From Betaproteobacteria bacterium (GTDB lineage Bacteria; Pseudomonadota; Gammaproteobacteria; Burkholderiales; Eutrophovitaceae), in NCBI GenBank assembly GCA_020354125.1, contig CP070643.1:4166746-4208397 (forward strand): a DNA stretch of 41,652 nt, given 5' to 3'. The translations under genes and the position numbers were made by a program. Under the pieces are notes generated by a model, which had not been told where the DNA came from, did no database searches, and saw nothing but the letters and a program-made list of their open reading frames with translations. Shown here piece by piece: positions 34,553-41,652 of the stretch (positions within the stretch are counted from its first letter, which is position 1; every line of letters starts with the position of its first letter).

Positions 34553-34686
34553 CGCGATGTAGTATTCTCAACGAGTGACGGAGTGCTTTTGCGGCAAAGG
34601 CGGTGGCGACCAGTTGCCGTTGTAGGGATTTTTTGGGGATGTGAACTGTAGTCAACGGTGAAGACAGCGGCCATGAGGTACGGACT

Positions 34687-35193
34687 ATGAGAACGCGGAA
34701 CATAACCAGAAAAGCAGCGATTGCGAAACTAACCATGGGCCTGGCATTACTTGCGCCCTTGGCCGTGACGAATGCCAATTCAGGCAGTGATGACGAAGGA
34801 TTTGCGATTACGCAGGCTGCGGAGCAAAGCTTTCAGCCCTTGCCGGGGATCGATGGCGTGAGCTATTCGAAAGTCTTTGGAGATTCATCACAGCCCGGCG
34901 TTTATATCGTTCGCGTACGCTTCGATCCGTGGACCATGACCATGCCACACTATCACAACAATGATCGGCTGGTTGCCGTCATACAGGGCACCTGGTACGC
35001 GGGGACGCATACCGAGTTTGATGCGACGAATACGACTGGAATTCAGCAAGGCGGCTACATGCTGCACCCGGCGGGTGGCGTTCATTTTGACGGTGCAAAG
35101 GAAGAAACAGCGATTGTTCAAATCACGGGGACCGGACCCAACAAGACCACTTTCCTCGAACCAGAGCGTGGTCGAAGCCGCAGGTTGAAGTAA
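34687..35193 (+). CDS. Exported cupin-domain protein
   Basis: This 168-residue protein has an N-terminal signal-type segment (basic RTRNITRKAAIAK, then LTMGLALLAPLAVTNANS). It is followed by a single cupin barrel of about 110 residues. The metal-binding motif 1 shows MPHYHNNDRLVAVIQGTWYAG with two His, and motif 2 shows LHPAGGVHFDGA. It could be a small periplasmic enzyme or sensor. No strong ribosome site is seen before the ATG. It follows the exported methyltransferase-like gene by 134 bp and ends at a rho-independent terminator. Confidence 0.8.
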   Translation: MRTRNITRKAAIAKLTMGLALLAPLAVTNANSGSDDEGFAITQAAEQSFQPLPGIDGVSYSKVFGDSSQPGVYIVRVRFDPWTMTMPHYHNNDRLVAVIQGTWYAGTHTEFDATNTTGIQQGGYMLHPAGGVHFDGAKEETAIVQITGTGPNKTTFLEPERGRSRRLK

Positions 35194-35206
35194 CTACGAT
35201 AGAAGT

Positions 35207-35234
35207 AAGGCGGCTATCATGCCGTCTTTTGTTT
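35207..35234 (+). terminator. Rho-independent terminator after the cupin gene
   Basis: AAGGCGGC and GCCGTCTT form an 8-bp stem with one G-T pair and a 6-nt loop (TATCAT), followed by TTGTTT. It lies 14 bp after the cupin stop and 33 bp before the GTG of the formate-tetrahydrofolate ligase. Confidence 0.7.
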
Positions 35235-35267
35235 ATCCAGATGGTTGTGGTGAAAAAGAGTGGTTAG

Positions 35268-36944
35268 GTGCTGACTGACATAGAAATTGCGCAACAGGCC
35301 AAACTGAAGCGAATTGGCGCGCTGGCATCCGATCGGCTGGGTATCCCCGAAGACCAGATCGAGCCCTACGGTCACTACAAGGCGAAGCTGTCGTCGGAGT
35401 TCGTTGCGAGCCTGTTGGATAAACCGGACGGCAAGCTGGTGCTGGTTACCGCGATCAGCCCGACGCCGGCCGGCGAGGGCAAGACTACCACGACAGTCGG
35501 CCTCGGTGATGCGCTCAATCGTATCGGCAAGAACGCCGTCATTTGCCTGCGCGAACCCAGTCTCGGTCCTGTATTTGGAATGAAAGGCGGCGCCGCTGGC
35601 GGAGGATACGCTCAGGTCGTTCCAATGGAGGACATCAACCTGCACTTCACCGGCGACTTCAACGCCATTCAACTCGCCAACAATTTGCTGGCGGCGATGC
35701 TGGATAACCATATTCATCACGGCAATGAGCTCGGCATCGACGTTCGGCGAATCGCCTGGCGTCGTGTGCTCGATGTCAACGATCGCGCGTTGCGTTCGTT
35801 GGTCGTTGCGCTCGGTGGGCCGGGCAATGGCTATCCGCGCGAGGACGGCTTTGACATCGTTGTCGCATCAGAGGTGATGGCGATACTGTGCCTGGCTGAG
35901 TCGATGAACGATCTCAAACAAAGGTTGGGCAAGATCGTTGTCGCCTATACCCGTGACAAACGACAGGTGTTTGCCGCTGACCTGAATGCGCATGGTGCCA
36001 TGGCGGTATTGCTTAAAGATGCCATCAAGCCCAATCTGGTGCAAACGCTGGAGAACAATCCAGCCATTGTCCACGGTGGGCCGTTCGCTAATATCGCGCA
36101 CGGCTGCAATTCCGTAATCGCCACCCGAACGTCACTGAAACTCGCGGATTACGTCGTGACTGAGGCTGGGTTTGGTGCCGATCTCGGTGCCGAGAAGTTC
36201 GTCAATATCAAATGCCGGAAGTCAGGACTACGACCTGACGCATGTGTCATCGTTGCAACCGTGCGCGCGCTCAAATACCACGGAGGAGCTGAACGTGCGG
36301 CATTAAACGTGGAGAATCTTGCCGCACTCGACAAAGGCTTCGCCAATCTGGAGCGGCATGTGCGCAATGTGCGCGATGTATATGGTCTGCCTTGCGTCGT
36401 ATCGATAAATCACTTTACGCATGACACCGATGCTGAACTGAAACTGCTGCAGGATAAATGCACCGCTCTGGGAGTGCCTGTGGTGGTGGCGCGTCACTGG
36501 GAAAAAGGCGGAGCAGGTGCTGAAGCGTTGGCGAAAAAGGTAGTCGAGCTGGCCGATTCCGGTGGCGCGAACATGCAGTTCGTGTATGAAGACGAACTGC
36601 CGCTCCTAGCGAAAATTGAAGCCGTCGCCAGGAAGGTTTACGGGGCAGCCAGCATCAAAGTTGACGACAGAGCGCTCAATCACCTCGATGCGCTCGAAAG
36701 GGAGGGCTACGGTCACTTCCCGGTGTGCATCGCGAAGACGCAGTACTCTTTTTCCAGCGATGCCACTTTGCGCGGCGCTCCTGACGCGCATACTCTGGCG
36801 GTTCGCGAAATACGCCTGTCGGCCGGCGCCGAATTCATTGTTGCAATTTGCGGTGAAATCATGACCATGCCGGGTCTACCGAAAGTGCCTGCGGCTGATC
36901 GCATCGATCTGGATGACAGTGGCAATGTCGTAGGGTTGTTTTAA
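35268..36944 (+). CDS. fhs: Formate-tetrahydrofolate ligase
   Basis: This 558-residue enzyme joins formate to tetrahydrofolate using ATP, feeding one-carbon metabolism. The P-loop is [18 protein letters not shown] (about 64-81). Further family motifs are [60 protein letters not shown] and CRKSGLRPD. It ends with [24 protein letters not shown], usual for the family. The start is a GTG with GAGTGG upstream; the first residues [15 protein letters not shown] are as expected. The length is normal (about 555-560). The next gene is a Fe-S flavoprotein on the same strand, 97 bp away. Confidence 0.95.
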   Translation: MLTDIEIAQQAKLKRIGALASDRLGIPEDQIEPYGHYKAKLSSEFVASLLDKPDGKLVLVTAISPTPAGEGKTTTTVGLGDALNRIGKNAVICLREPSLGPVFGMKGGAAGGGYAQVVPMEDINLHFTGDFNAIQLANNLLAAMLDNHIHHGNELGIDVRRIAWRRVLDVNDRALRSLVVALGGPGNGYPREDGFDIVVASEVMAILCLAESMNDLKQRLGKIVVAYTRDKRQVFAADLNAHGAMAVLLKDAIKPNLVQTLENNPAIVHGGPFANIAHGCNSVIATRTSLKLADYVVTEAGFGADLGAEKFVNIKCRKSGLRPDACVIVATVRALKYHGGAERAALNVENLAALDKGFANLERHVRNVRDVYGLPCVVSINHFTHDTDAELKLLQDKCTALGVPVVVARHWEKGGAGAEALAKKVVELADSGGANMQFVYEDELPLLAKIEAVARKVYGAASIKVDDRALNHLDALEREGYGHFPVCIAKTQYSFSSDATLRGAPDAHTLAVREIRLSAGAEFIVAICGEIMTMPGLPKVPAADRIDLDDSGNVVGLF

Positions 36945-37041
36945 CAGACTACGAGGCGAGCGGGCGCCGGTTGCTGGGTTACACTGCGGTTGAAGTCATC
37001 GCCAGCAACCAACTTTACGATCGGCCCCCCGGTAAACCCCC

Positions 37042-38835
37042 GTGCCAGACCAAATCAAAGCCGCGACTGCACTTTCCTTCAGTGAGGGTGCCAGTACAGC
37101 ACCGCAGGATCTGTTCTGGCTCGAACAGAATATTCCCTGTCAGGTCGCGTGTCCGGCTGGTACCGACATCCCGGCTTATCTTGAAGCGGTCTACCACGGC
37201 CGCTTTGCCGAGGCGTATGAAATCAATCTGCGCGACAACGTGTTTCCGGCTGTTCTCGGGCGAGTTTGCTCCCGACCCTGTGAGAATGCCTGCCGGCACG
37301 GTCGCGAGGGCAACGGCGAAGCGGTGGCGATTTGTTTCTCCAAGCGCTCTGCGGCGGATTTTACGGATACTTCTCCCGTGATCCTCGAGCCGCTGTTCCC
37401 GTCCAGCAGGAAACATGTCGCAATCGTCGGAGCCGGCGTCGCTGGTCTGGCTGTCGCGCGTGACCTGGCGCTGTTTGGGCACCGGGTGAGCGTTTATGAA
37501 AAGCACTCTCGTCCCGGAGGCATGCTCAACCAGGGTATTCCGGCGTTTCGTCTGCCGCGAGACGTGATTGCTCGAGAGCTTGAACAGATCACCGCGCTGG
37601 GCGTCGAGATCCATTGCGGCGTAGCAGTTGGTCACGATGTGTCGAGCGACGAACTACTGTCCCGCCATGATGCGCTGGTACTCGCCGCCGGCACATTGCG
37701 GCCCAATGTCCTTGGCTTGCCTGGTGAAAAACTCGCGGGCGTCGAACACGGACTGCGGTTCTTGCTCGAGGTCAACGAAAAAGGCCGACGCAGTGTCGGT
37801 CAGCAGGTAGTGGTGGTCGGTGGCGGCTACACCGCGATGGATTGTGCGCGTACCGCAGTGCGGCTCGGCGCGCAGACCGCCGTCTTTTACCGTCGCGGCC
37901 GTGGCGATATGGTCGTGCTTCCGGGCGAGGTCGAGGAGTTGCTCGCAGAGGGTTCGGGGCTGAATAATCAAGTCGCACCGCTTGGTTTCGAAGGCGGGGA
38001 TCAGGTATCGGGCGTACAACTGGTGCGAACGGAGCCCGGTGAACCGGGAACTGACGGGCGGCGGTTGCCACGCGAAGTTCCCGGCAGCGAGTTTCTTGCT
38101 GAGGCCGATAGTGTCATTCTTGCCACTGGGCAATTTCCGGATACGTCCTGGCTTGGTGAAACGTTCAAATCAGAATTGCTCGGCGACGATGGCTGGTTGA
38201 AAAGCGGCACGGCCTGCGGTACCGCCAATACGAAAGTGTTTGCGGCAGGCGATTTCGCGCTGGGCGCAACAACGCTAATAGAGGCGATTGGTCATGCACG
38301 AAAGAGCGCGCTGGCAGTTGATGAGTACCTCACTGGTCGCACCCGCGTTCGCACGGTAGCGAAGGCGGAAAAACCATTCCTGTCAAAGACTGCGGATGGC
38401 CGCACCACCGGACGTGCAGCGCAGATGAACGTCATCCCGATTCATCCGATGCCGGTCCTTCCGCTCGACAAGCGCGTCGGCGAGGTGGAAGTGGAAACCG
38501 GTTATGACAGTGCGACAGCAACAGAAGCGGCATCACGCTGCTACCTCTGCCATTACAAGTTCGAGATCATCGACTCGAAGTGCGTGCTATGCGACGAGTG
38601 CCTAAAGGTCAAACCGGTACCGGGTTGCATTGTTGAAGTTGCCGACCTGCAGCGCGATCAGTCAGACCGCATTACCGGTTACAGGCCAGTGCAACGTGAC
38701 TTGACTGATTCGCTTTACTACAACCGGCTTTGGATTGATCAGGACCAATGCGTTCGCTGTGGGCAGTGCGAAGCGGTTTGTCCGGTCAACGCCATCACAA
38801 TCCAGAAGGTTAGTCTTACCAGGCAGCCGGTCTGA
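37042..38835 (+). CDS. GltD-like FAD/NAD(P) oxidoreductase with extra ferredoxin-type clusters
   Basis: This 597-residue flavoprotein has three parts. The N-terminal Fe-S domain (about 25-110) carries CQVACPAGTD and VCSRPCENACRHG, as in glutamate synthase small subunits. The FAD domain begins VAIVGAGVAGLAVARDLALFG (about 129-149), and the NAD(P) part includes VVVVGGGYTAMDCARTA. The C-terminus has CYLCHYKFEI, CVLCDEC and a 4Fe-4S motif CVRCGQCEAVCPVNAI. It probably moves electrons between NAD(P)H and a partner protein not in the window. The start GTG has no clear ribosome site. Placement after fhs hints at one-carbon or formate metabolism, but this is a guess. Confidence 0.88.
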   Translation: MPDQIKAATALSFSEGASTAPQDLFWLEQNIPCQVACPAGTDIPAYLEAVYHGRFAEAYEINLRDNVFPAVLGRVCSRPCENACRHGREGNGEAVAICFSKRSAADFTDTSPVILEPLFPSSRKHVAIVGAGVAGLAVARDLALFGHRVSVYEKHSRPGGMLNQGIPAFRLPRDVIARELEQITALGVEIHCGVAVGHDVSSDELLSRHDALVLAAGTLRPNVLGLPGEKLAGVEHGLRFLLEVNEKGRRSVGQQVVVVGGGYTAMDCARTAVRLGAQTAVFYRRGRGDMVVLPGEVEELLAEGSGLNNQVAPLGFEGGDQVSGVQLVRTEPGEPGTDGRRLPREVPGSEFLAEADSVILATGQFPDTSWLGETFKSELLGDDGWLKSGTACGTANTKVFAAGDFALGATTLIEAIGHARKSALAVDEYLTGRTRVRTVAKAEKPFLSKTADGRTTGRAAQMNVIPIHPMPVLPLDKRVGEVEVETGYDSATATEAASRCYLCHYKFEIIDSKCVLCDECLKVKPVPGCIVEVADLQRDQSDRITGYRPVQRDLTDSLYYNRLWIDQDQCVRCGQCEAVCPVNAITIQKVSLTRQPV

Positions 38836-38883
38836 GTTTCGCTTCAATACTGTCGCCAGCCGGCGACGTTGCGCCGACTGTGC

Positions 38884-38912
38884 TTTTCAACTTTCAATGC
38901 TGCGCCTATACT
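38884..38912 (+). promoter_or_regulatory. Possible sigma-70 promoter before the HNH gene
   Basis: TTTTCA, a 17-bp spacer and TATACT match the -35 and -10 boxes at four and five of six bases. The start point would be near 38919, 70 bp before the HNH gene. It was found by eye and is unconfirmed. Confidence 0.35.
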
Positions 38913-38988
38913 TTGTGCAGTGACTTGGACACCGCGCCAGAGGCCGGTTTCTGGGTAACAGAGCGGTAACTTTTGTGCGGAGCAACAA

Positions 38989-39549
38989 GTGGCACTTATT
39001 CTGGCTTTAGACATGGCCGGCGTGCCGAGCCGGTGGTTAGTCGTAGAGGACGCGATCACGTACTATGCGCGGCATATGGTTGCGTGGTCCCTCGGCGATG
39101 TTGTGTCCACCTATCACGGGGGAATGTCCCGGTTGACGGGAACACGCTCCGAGCTATCGACGCGAAGCATTATCGCCATCAAGGGCGCAGTTGATTTCGC
39201 CAAAGGCGCCCAGCACCCGCATCTTTCCAATTCCGGGCTGTTTTCGCGGGACCGCCATGTATGTGCCTATTGTGGTGATCGCTATCGGGAACGCGAATTG
39301 TCGCGGGATCACGTCATCCCGGTACACGCCGGTGGCGAGGATCGCTGGATGAACGTGGTCACAGCGTGCCGCTCGTGCAACATTCGTAAGGGCGGACGCA
39401 CGCCGGAATCGGCACATATGCCGCTGCTGTATTTGCCCTACATTCCCAATCGGTATGAACATCTGATTCTGCAAAACCGCCGCATCCTTCAAGATCAGAT
39501 GGAGTACCTGATGGCCAAGGTGCCGAAGCACAGCCGGCTTCACAGTTAG
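38989..39549 (+). CDS. HNH endonuclease
   Basis: This 186-residue protein has an HNH nuclease core in its second half. The zinc ribbon uses CAYCG and CRSCN as the two CxxC pairs, and the catalytic segment is LSRDHVIPVHAGGEDRWMNVVTACRSCNIRKGG, with the DH, N and C/N-R-K elements spaced as in the family. The first 90 residues are not typical of any domain I know. The start is a GTG with CGGAGCAA upstream. Single-copy chromosomal HNH proteins of this class lack known partners; no methylase or toxin-like gene is adjacent. Confidence 0.88.
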   Translation: MALILALDMAGVPSRWLVVEDAITYYARHMVAWSLGDVVSTYHGGMSRLTGTRSELSTRSIIAIKGAVDFAKGAQHPHLSNSGLFSRDRHVCAYCGDRYRERELSRDHVIPVHAGGEDRWMNVVTACRSCNIRKGGRTPESAHMPLLYLPYIPNRYEHLILQNRRILQDQMEYLMAKVPKHSRLHS

Positions 39550-39741
39550 CCGGTCATCATCAAGACCACACCGCTTTTGCATTTGACTTCGGCGAAATCT
39601 GAATCGCTGGAGCTGTGGGTGCCCTGAATGACCTTTTTTCGTTTATATTTTGCCGAGAGTTCGATCCGACCAGAGGAGGGTCGAACGAAACTTATGTTTT
39701 TGCACTCCGTCTGACATGTATTCGGAGTTCATTGGTCACTT

Positions 39742-40569
39742 ATGAAAAAGTTTCTTGCGCTCATCATCGTCGCCGTCACGGTAACCGGCTGTCAAACCAA
39801 TCCGGTCACCGGCCGATCGCAAGTGATGATCTTCTCCGAAGAAACGGCCATCGCCCAGTCGAAGGAGGCCTATTCCAGGATGCTCAAGCCGCTCGCAGAC
39901 AAAGGTAAGGTCAACAACGATGCTGAAGTTCTGGCACGGGTCGAGACCATTACCAGCCGTATCGTGGCGCAGGCGGTGAAGTATCGTCCCGAGTCCGAAA
40001 ACTGGAACTGGTCGATCCGCGTCATTGATGACCCCGAAACGGTGAATGCATGGTGCATGGCCGGCGGACGTATGGCGATCTACACTGGACTTATTGAAAA
40101 GCTCGATGCCACCGACGATGAAATTGCACAGGTAATGGGTCACGAAATTTCGCATGCCCTGCTGGGCCATACTGTCGAGCGCATGTCACGAGCAGTGTTG
40201 ATTCAGGCAGGGATAATCGCTGTTGCGGTGACGCAGGAATCGGACACCGTTGTTCAGGGCGCGGCGCTGGCGGCCGTTGTCGCGCTCCAGTTGCCGAACA
40301 GCCGTACTGCGGAGGCCGAAGCGGATGTGGTCGGCATCGAACTTGCCGCCAAGGCCGGCTACGATCCGCGTGCGGCGGAAACGCTGTGGAAAAAAATGGC
40401 GGAGGAGAGCGGTGCAGGTGAATCTCGCTTCGATTTCCTGTCCACTCATCCGGCACCGGTCAAGCGTATGGAGACGTTGCGTGAACTGGCGCCAAAAATG
40501 ATGGTGTATTACGAGGATGCCGCTCCCAGGCCAACGTATGCCATCAATACCTCGCCTCCTGCACCCTGA
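39742..40569 (+). CDS. M48-family lipoprotein metalloprotease (LoiP/YcaL type)
   Basis: This 275-residue outer-membrane-associated zinc protease has a lipoprotein signal (LIIVAVTVTGC, Cys17) followed by the family start QTNPVTGRSQVMIFSEETAIAQSKEAY. The active site is VMGHEISHALLGHTVERM, with HEISH as the HExxH zinc motif, and the third ligand is in EAEADVVGIELAAKAGYDP. The tail ends FLSTHPAPVKRMETLREL, also typical. Members help degrade misfolded outer-membrane proteins. No good ribosome site precedes the ATG, although the lipoprotein start leaves little doubt. Confidence 0.93.
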   Translation: MKKFLALIIVAVTVTGCQTNPVTGRSQVMIFSEETAIAQSKEAYSRMLKPLADKGKVNNDAEVLARVETITSRIVAQAVKYRPESENWNWSIRVIDDPETVNAWCMAGGRMAIYTGLIEKLDATDDEIAQVMGHEISHALLGHTVERMSRAVLIQAGIIAVAVTQESDTVVQGAALAAVVALQLPNSRTAEAEADVVGIELAAKAGYDPRAAETLWKKMAEESGAGESRFDFLSTHPAPVKRMETLRELAPKMMVYYEDAAPRPTYAINTSPPAP

Positions 40570-40771
40570 TACATTTTGCTGAATCTCGACTGGCGGTATT
40601 GACCGTACTGACGGTGGATGCCGCTCTGTGCGTGGTTGACCGAGCGGTCTGGCTTTGGCTCTGGCGCTTCAAGAACGGATGTGTCTGGTTGGTGAGGCCA
40701 TGGATTACCGGGACTGCAACATCGACAAACCGGTATCTTTGCAGCACCTTGGACCCGCTTACGGAGAAACA

Positions 40772-41652
40772 ATGAAGAAATCAACCGTAGACATCAAATT
40801 TGCCGGCTCGTCCGGCCTGCAACTCGCTGCCCGGATTGACTTGCCAATCGGCACGCCGACCGCGTACGCACTGTTCGCGCATTGTTTCACCTGTTCGAAG
40901 GACACCAAGGCCGCTGCCTACATCAGCAGCTCATTGGCCGCCGCTGGCATCGCGGTATTGCGCTTCGACTTCACCGGCCTCGGTGGTAGCGAAGGCGATT
41001 TTTCCAACACGGGCTTTTCCTCCAACGTGGACGATCTGGTCGCCGCGGCTGACTTCCTGCGTGCCGAATACGAAGCACCGAAACTGCTGGTCGGTCACAG
41101 CCTTGGCGGTGCGGCGGTGCTCGCCGCGGCGCCGCGCATATCCGAAGTTGCTGCCATTGCCACGGTGAATGCGCCGGCCGATCCAGCGCACGTGATTCAC
41201 AATTTCGGTTCATCTCTGGAGGAGATTGAAGCGGCGGGAGAGGCAACAGTCAAACTCGGCGGACGGCCGTTCGTCATTCGGAAATCCTTCGTCGATGATG
41301 CGCGGTCGCAGAACATGGATGCGATTTTGCCGAATCTACGCCGTGCTCTGCTGGTGATGCACGCGCCGCGTGACAAGATTGTCGACGTGTCGAATGCGGC
41401 GCAAATTTTCACACCGGCCAAGCATCCGAAGAGCTACATCTCGCTGGATGATGCCGATCACCTGTTGACGCGGCGCGAGGATGCCCGTTACGCCGGGATG
41501 GTGCTGGCGGCGTGGGCGGCGCGCTATTTGCCACCAAAAGAAGAGCCTCAGGCAGCGCAGGCAGGAAATGGTGAGGTCCTGGTTACGGAAGCGGGGGATG
41601 GGAAATTTGCGCAAACGATCAACGTGGGACGCCACTGGTTGCGCGCCGATGA
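40772..41652 (+). CDS. Alpha/beta hydrolase-OsmC fusion, 3' truncated
   Basis: The frame is open from the ATG at 40772, with GGAGAAACA in front, to the window end. Residues 1-250 form an alpha/beta hydrolase with nucleophile motif VGHSLGG, an acid in HAPRDKIV and His in DDADHLL. After a linker rich in Ala, Glu and Gln, residues from about 263 (EVLVTEAGDGKFAQTINVGR) begin an OsmC domain and stop at HWLRADE. Bifunctional hydrolase/OsmC proteins of about 400 residues are known. OsmC detoxifies organic peroxides, and the fused hydrolase substrate is unknown. About 110 residues are missing at the 3' end. Confidence 0.9.
   Translation, partial: MKKSTVDIKFAGSSGLQLAARIDLPIGTPTAYALFAHCFTCSKDTKAAAYISSSLAAAGIAVLRFDFTGLGGSEGDFSNTGFSSNVDDLVAAADFLRAEYEAPKLLVGHSLGGAAVLAAAPRISEVAAIATVNAPADPAHVIHNFGSSLEEIEAAGEATVKLGGRPFVIRKSFVDDARSQNMDAILPNLRRALLVMHAPRDKIVDVSNAAQIFTPAKHPKSYISLDDADHLLTRREDARYAGMVLAAWAARYLPPKEEPQAAQAGNGEVLVTEAGDGKFAQTINVGRHWLRAD

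Noticed and set aside
1..41652. CRISPR arrays, tRNA, rRNA or prophage genes
   Set aside because: No repeat-spacer arrays, no recognisable tRNA or rRNA sequence, and no integrase, transposase or structural phage proteins were seen.

Overview
The window is a contiguous piece of a proteobacterial chromosome, most likely from a gammaproteobacterium. Three features point there: an E. coli-type LexA box (CTGT-N8-ACAG) in front of lexA, a lexA-imuA-imuB-dnaE2 mutagenesis cassette, and a full urt-ure urea operon behind a sigma-54/NtrC-type promoter. Coding density is high. Genes look GC-rich with few obvious foreign segments; the exception is an AT-rich gap near 8.03-8.15 kb. The genus cannot be decided from sequence reading alone. 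No rRNA, tRNA, CRISPR array or intact transposase was seen.

Layout. (1) 0-5.4 kb: the 3' part of a YtcJ-type amidohydrolase, a small two-pore-helix K+ channel-like protein, and on the minus strand a lipoprotein alkylsulfatase preceded by two tandem, mutually similar small coiled-coil envelope proteins. (2) 5.8-12.3 kb: a Gfo/Idh-type oxidoreductase, two small exported proteins of unknown role, an AT-rich gene-free stretch, a VOC protein with an old-yellow-enzyme reductase, the nickel regulator NikR, and a MalY/PatB-type C-S lyase. (3) 12.5-21.3 kb: a membrane GGDEF-EAL protein whose GGDEF site is degenerate, converging on the SOS mutagenesis cassette. A 149-bp MITE-like element sits exactly at the lexA stop codon, and dnaE2 carries an in-frame, palindrome-rich insert of about 127 codons. 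(4) 21.4-33.0 kb: the urea operon urtABCDE-ureDABCEFG, which takes up urea by an ABC transporter and hydrolyses it with a nickel urease. It has a canonical -24/-12 promoter, a well-placed NtrC site, a 111-bp tandem repeat between urtB and urtC, and an inverted-repeat element between ureF and ureG. (5) 33.1-41.65 kb: an exported hypothetical protein, an exported SAM-methyltransferase-like protein, an exported cupin, formate-tetrahydrofolate ligase, a GltD-like FAD/Fe-S oxidoreductase, an HNH endonuclease, an M48 lipoprotein protease and a 3'-truncated alpha/beta hydrolase-OsmC fusion.

How the genes work together. The urea block is self-contained: nitrogen limitation (NtrC/RpoN) should induce high-affinity uptake and the urease apoenzyme with its D, E, F and G maturation factors. 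NikR, about 11 kb upstream, is the likely nickel sensor, although it has Arg where NikR proteins normally have the second His of the nickel-binding HxH motif. The SOS block is likely derepressed after DNA damage through LexA self-cleavage. No wholly new multi-gene system could be shown. The most unusual signals are the in-frame insert in dnaE2, the altered NikR metal site, the repeat with coding-like substitutions in the urt operon, and the chained start-stop overlaps before ureF.
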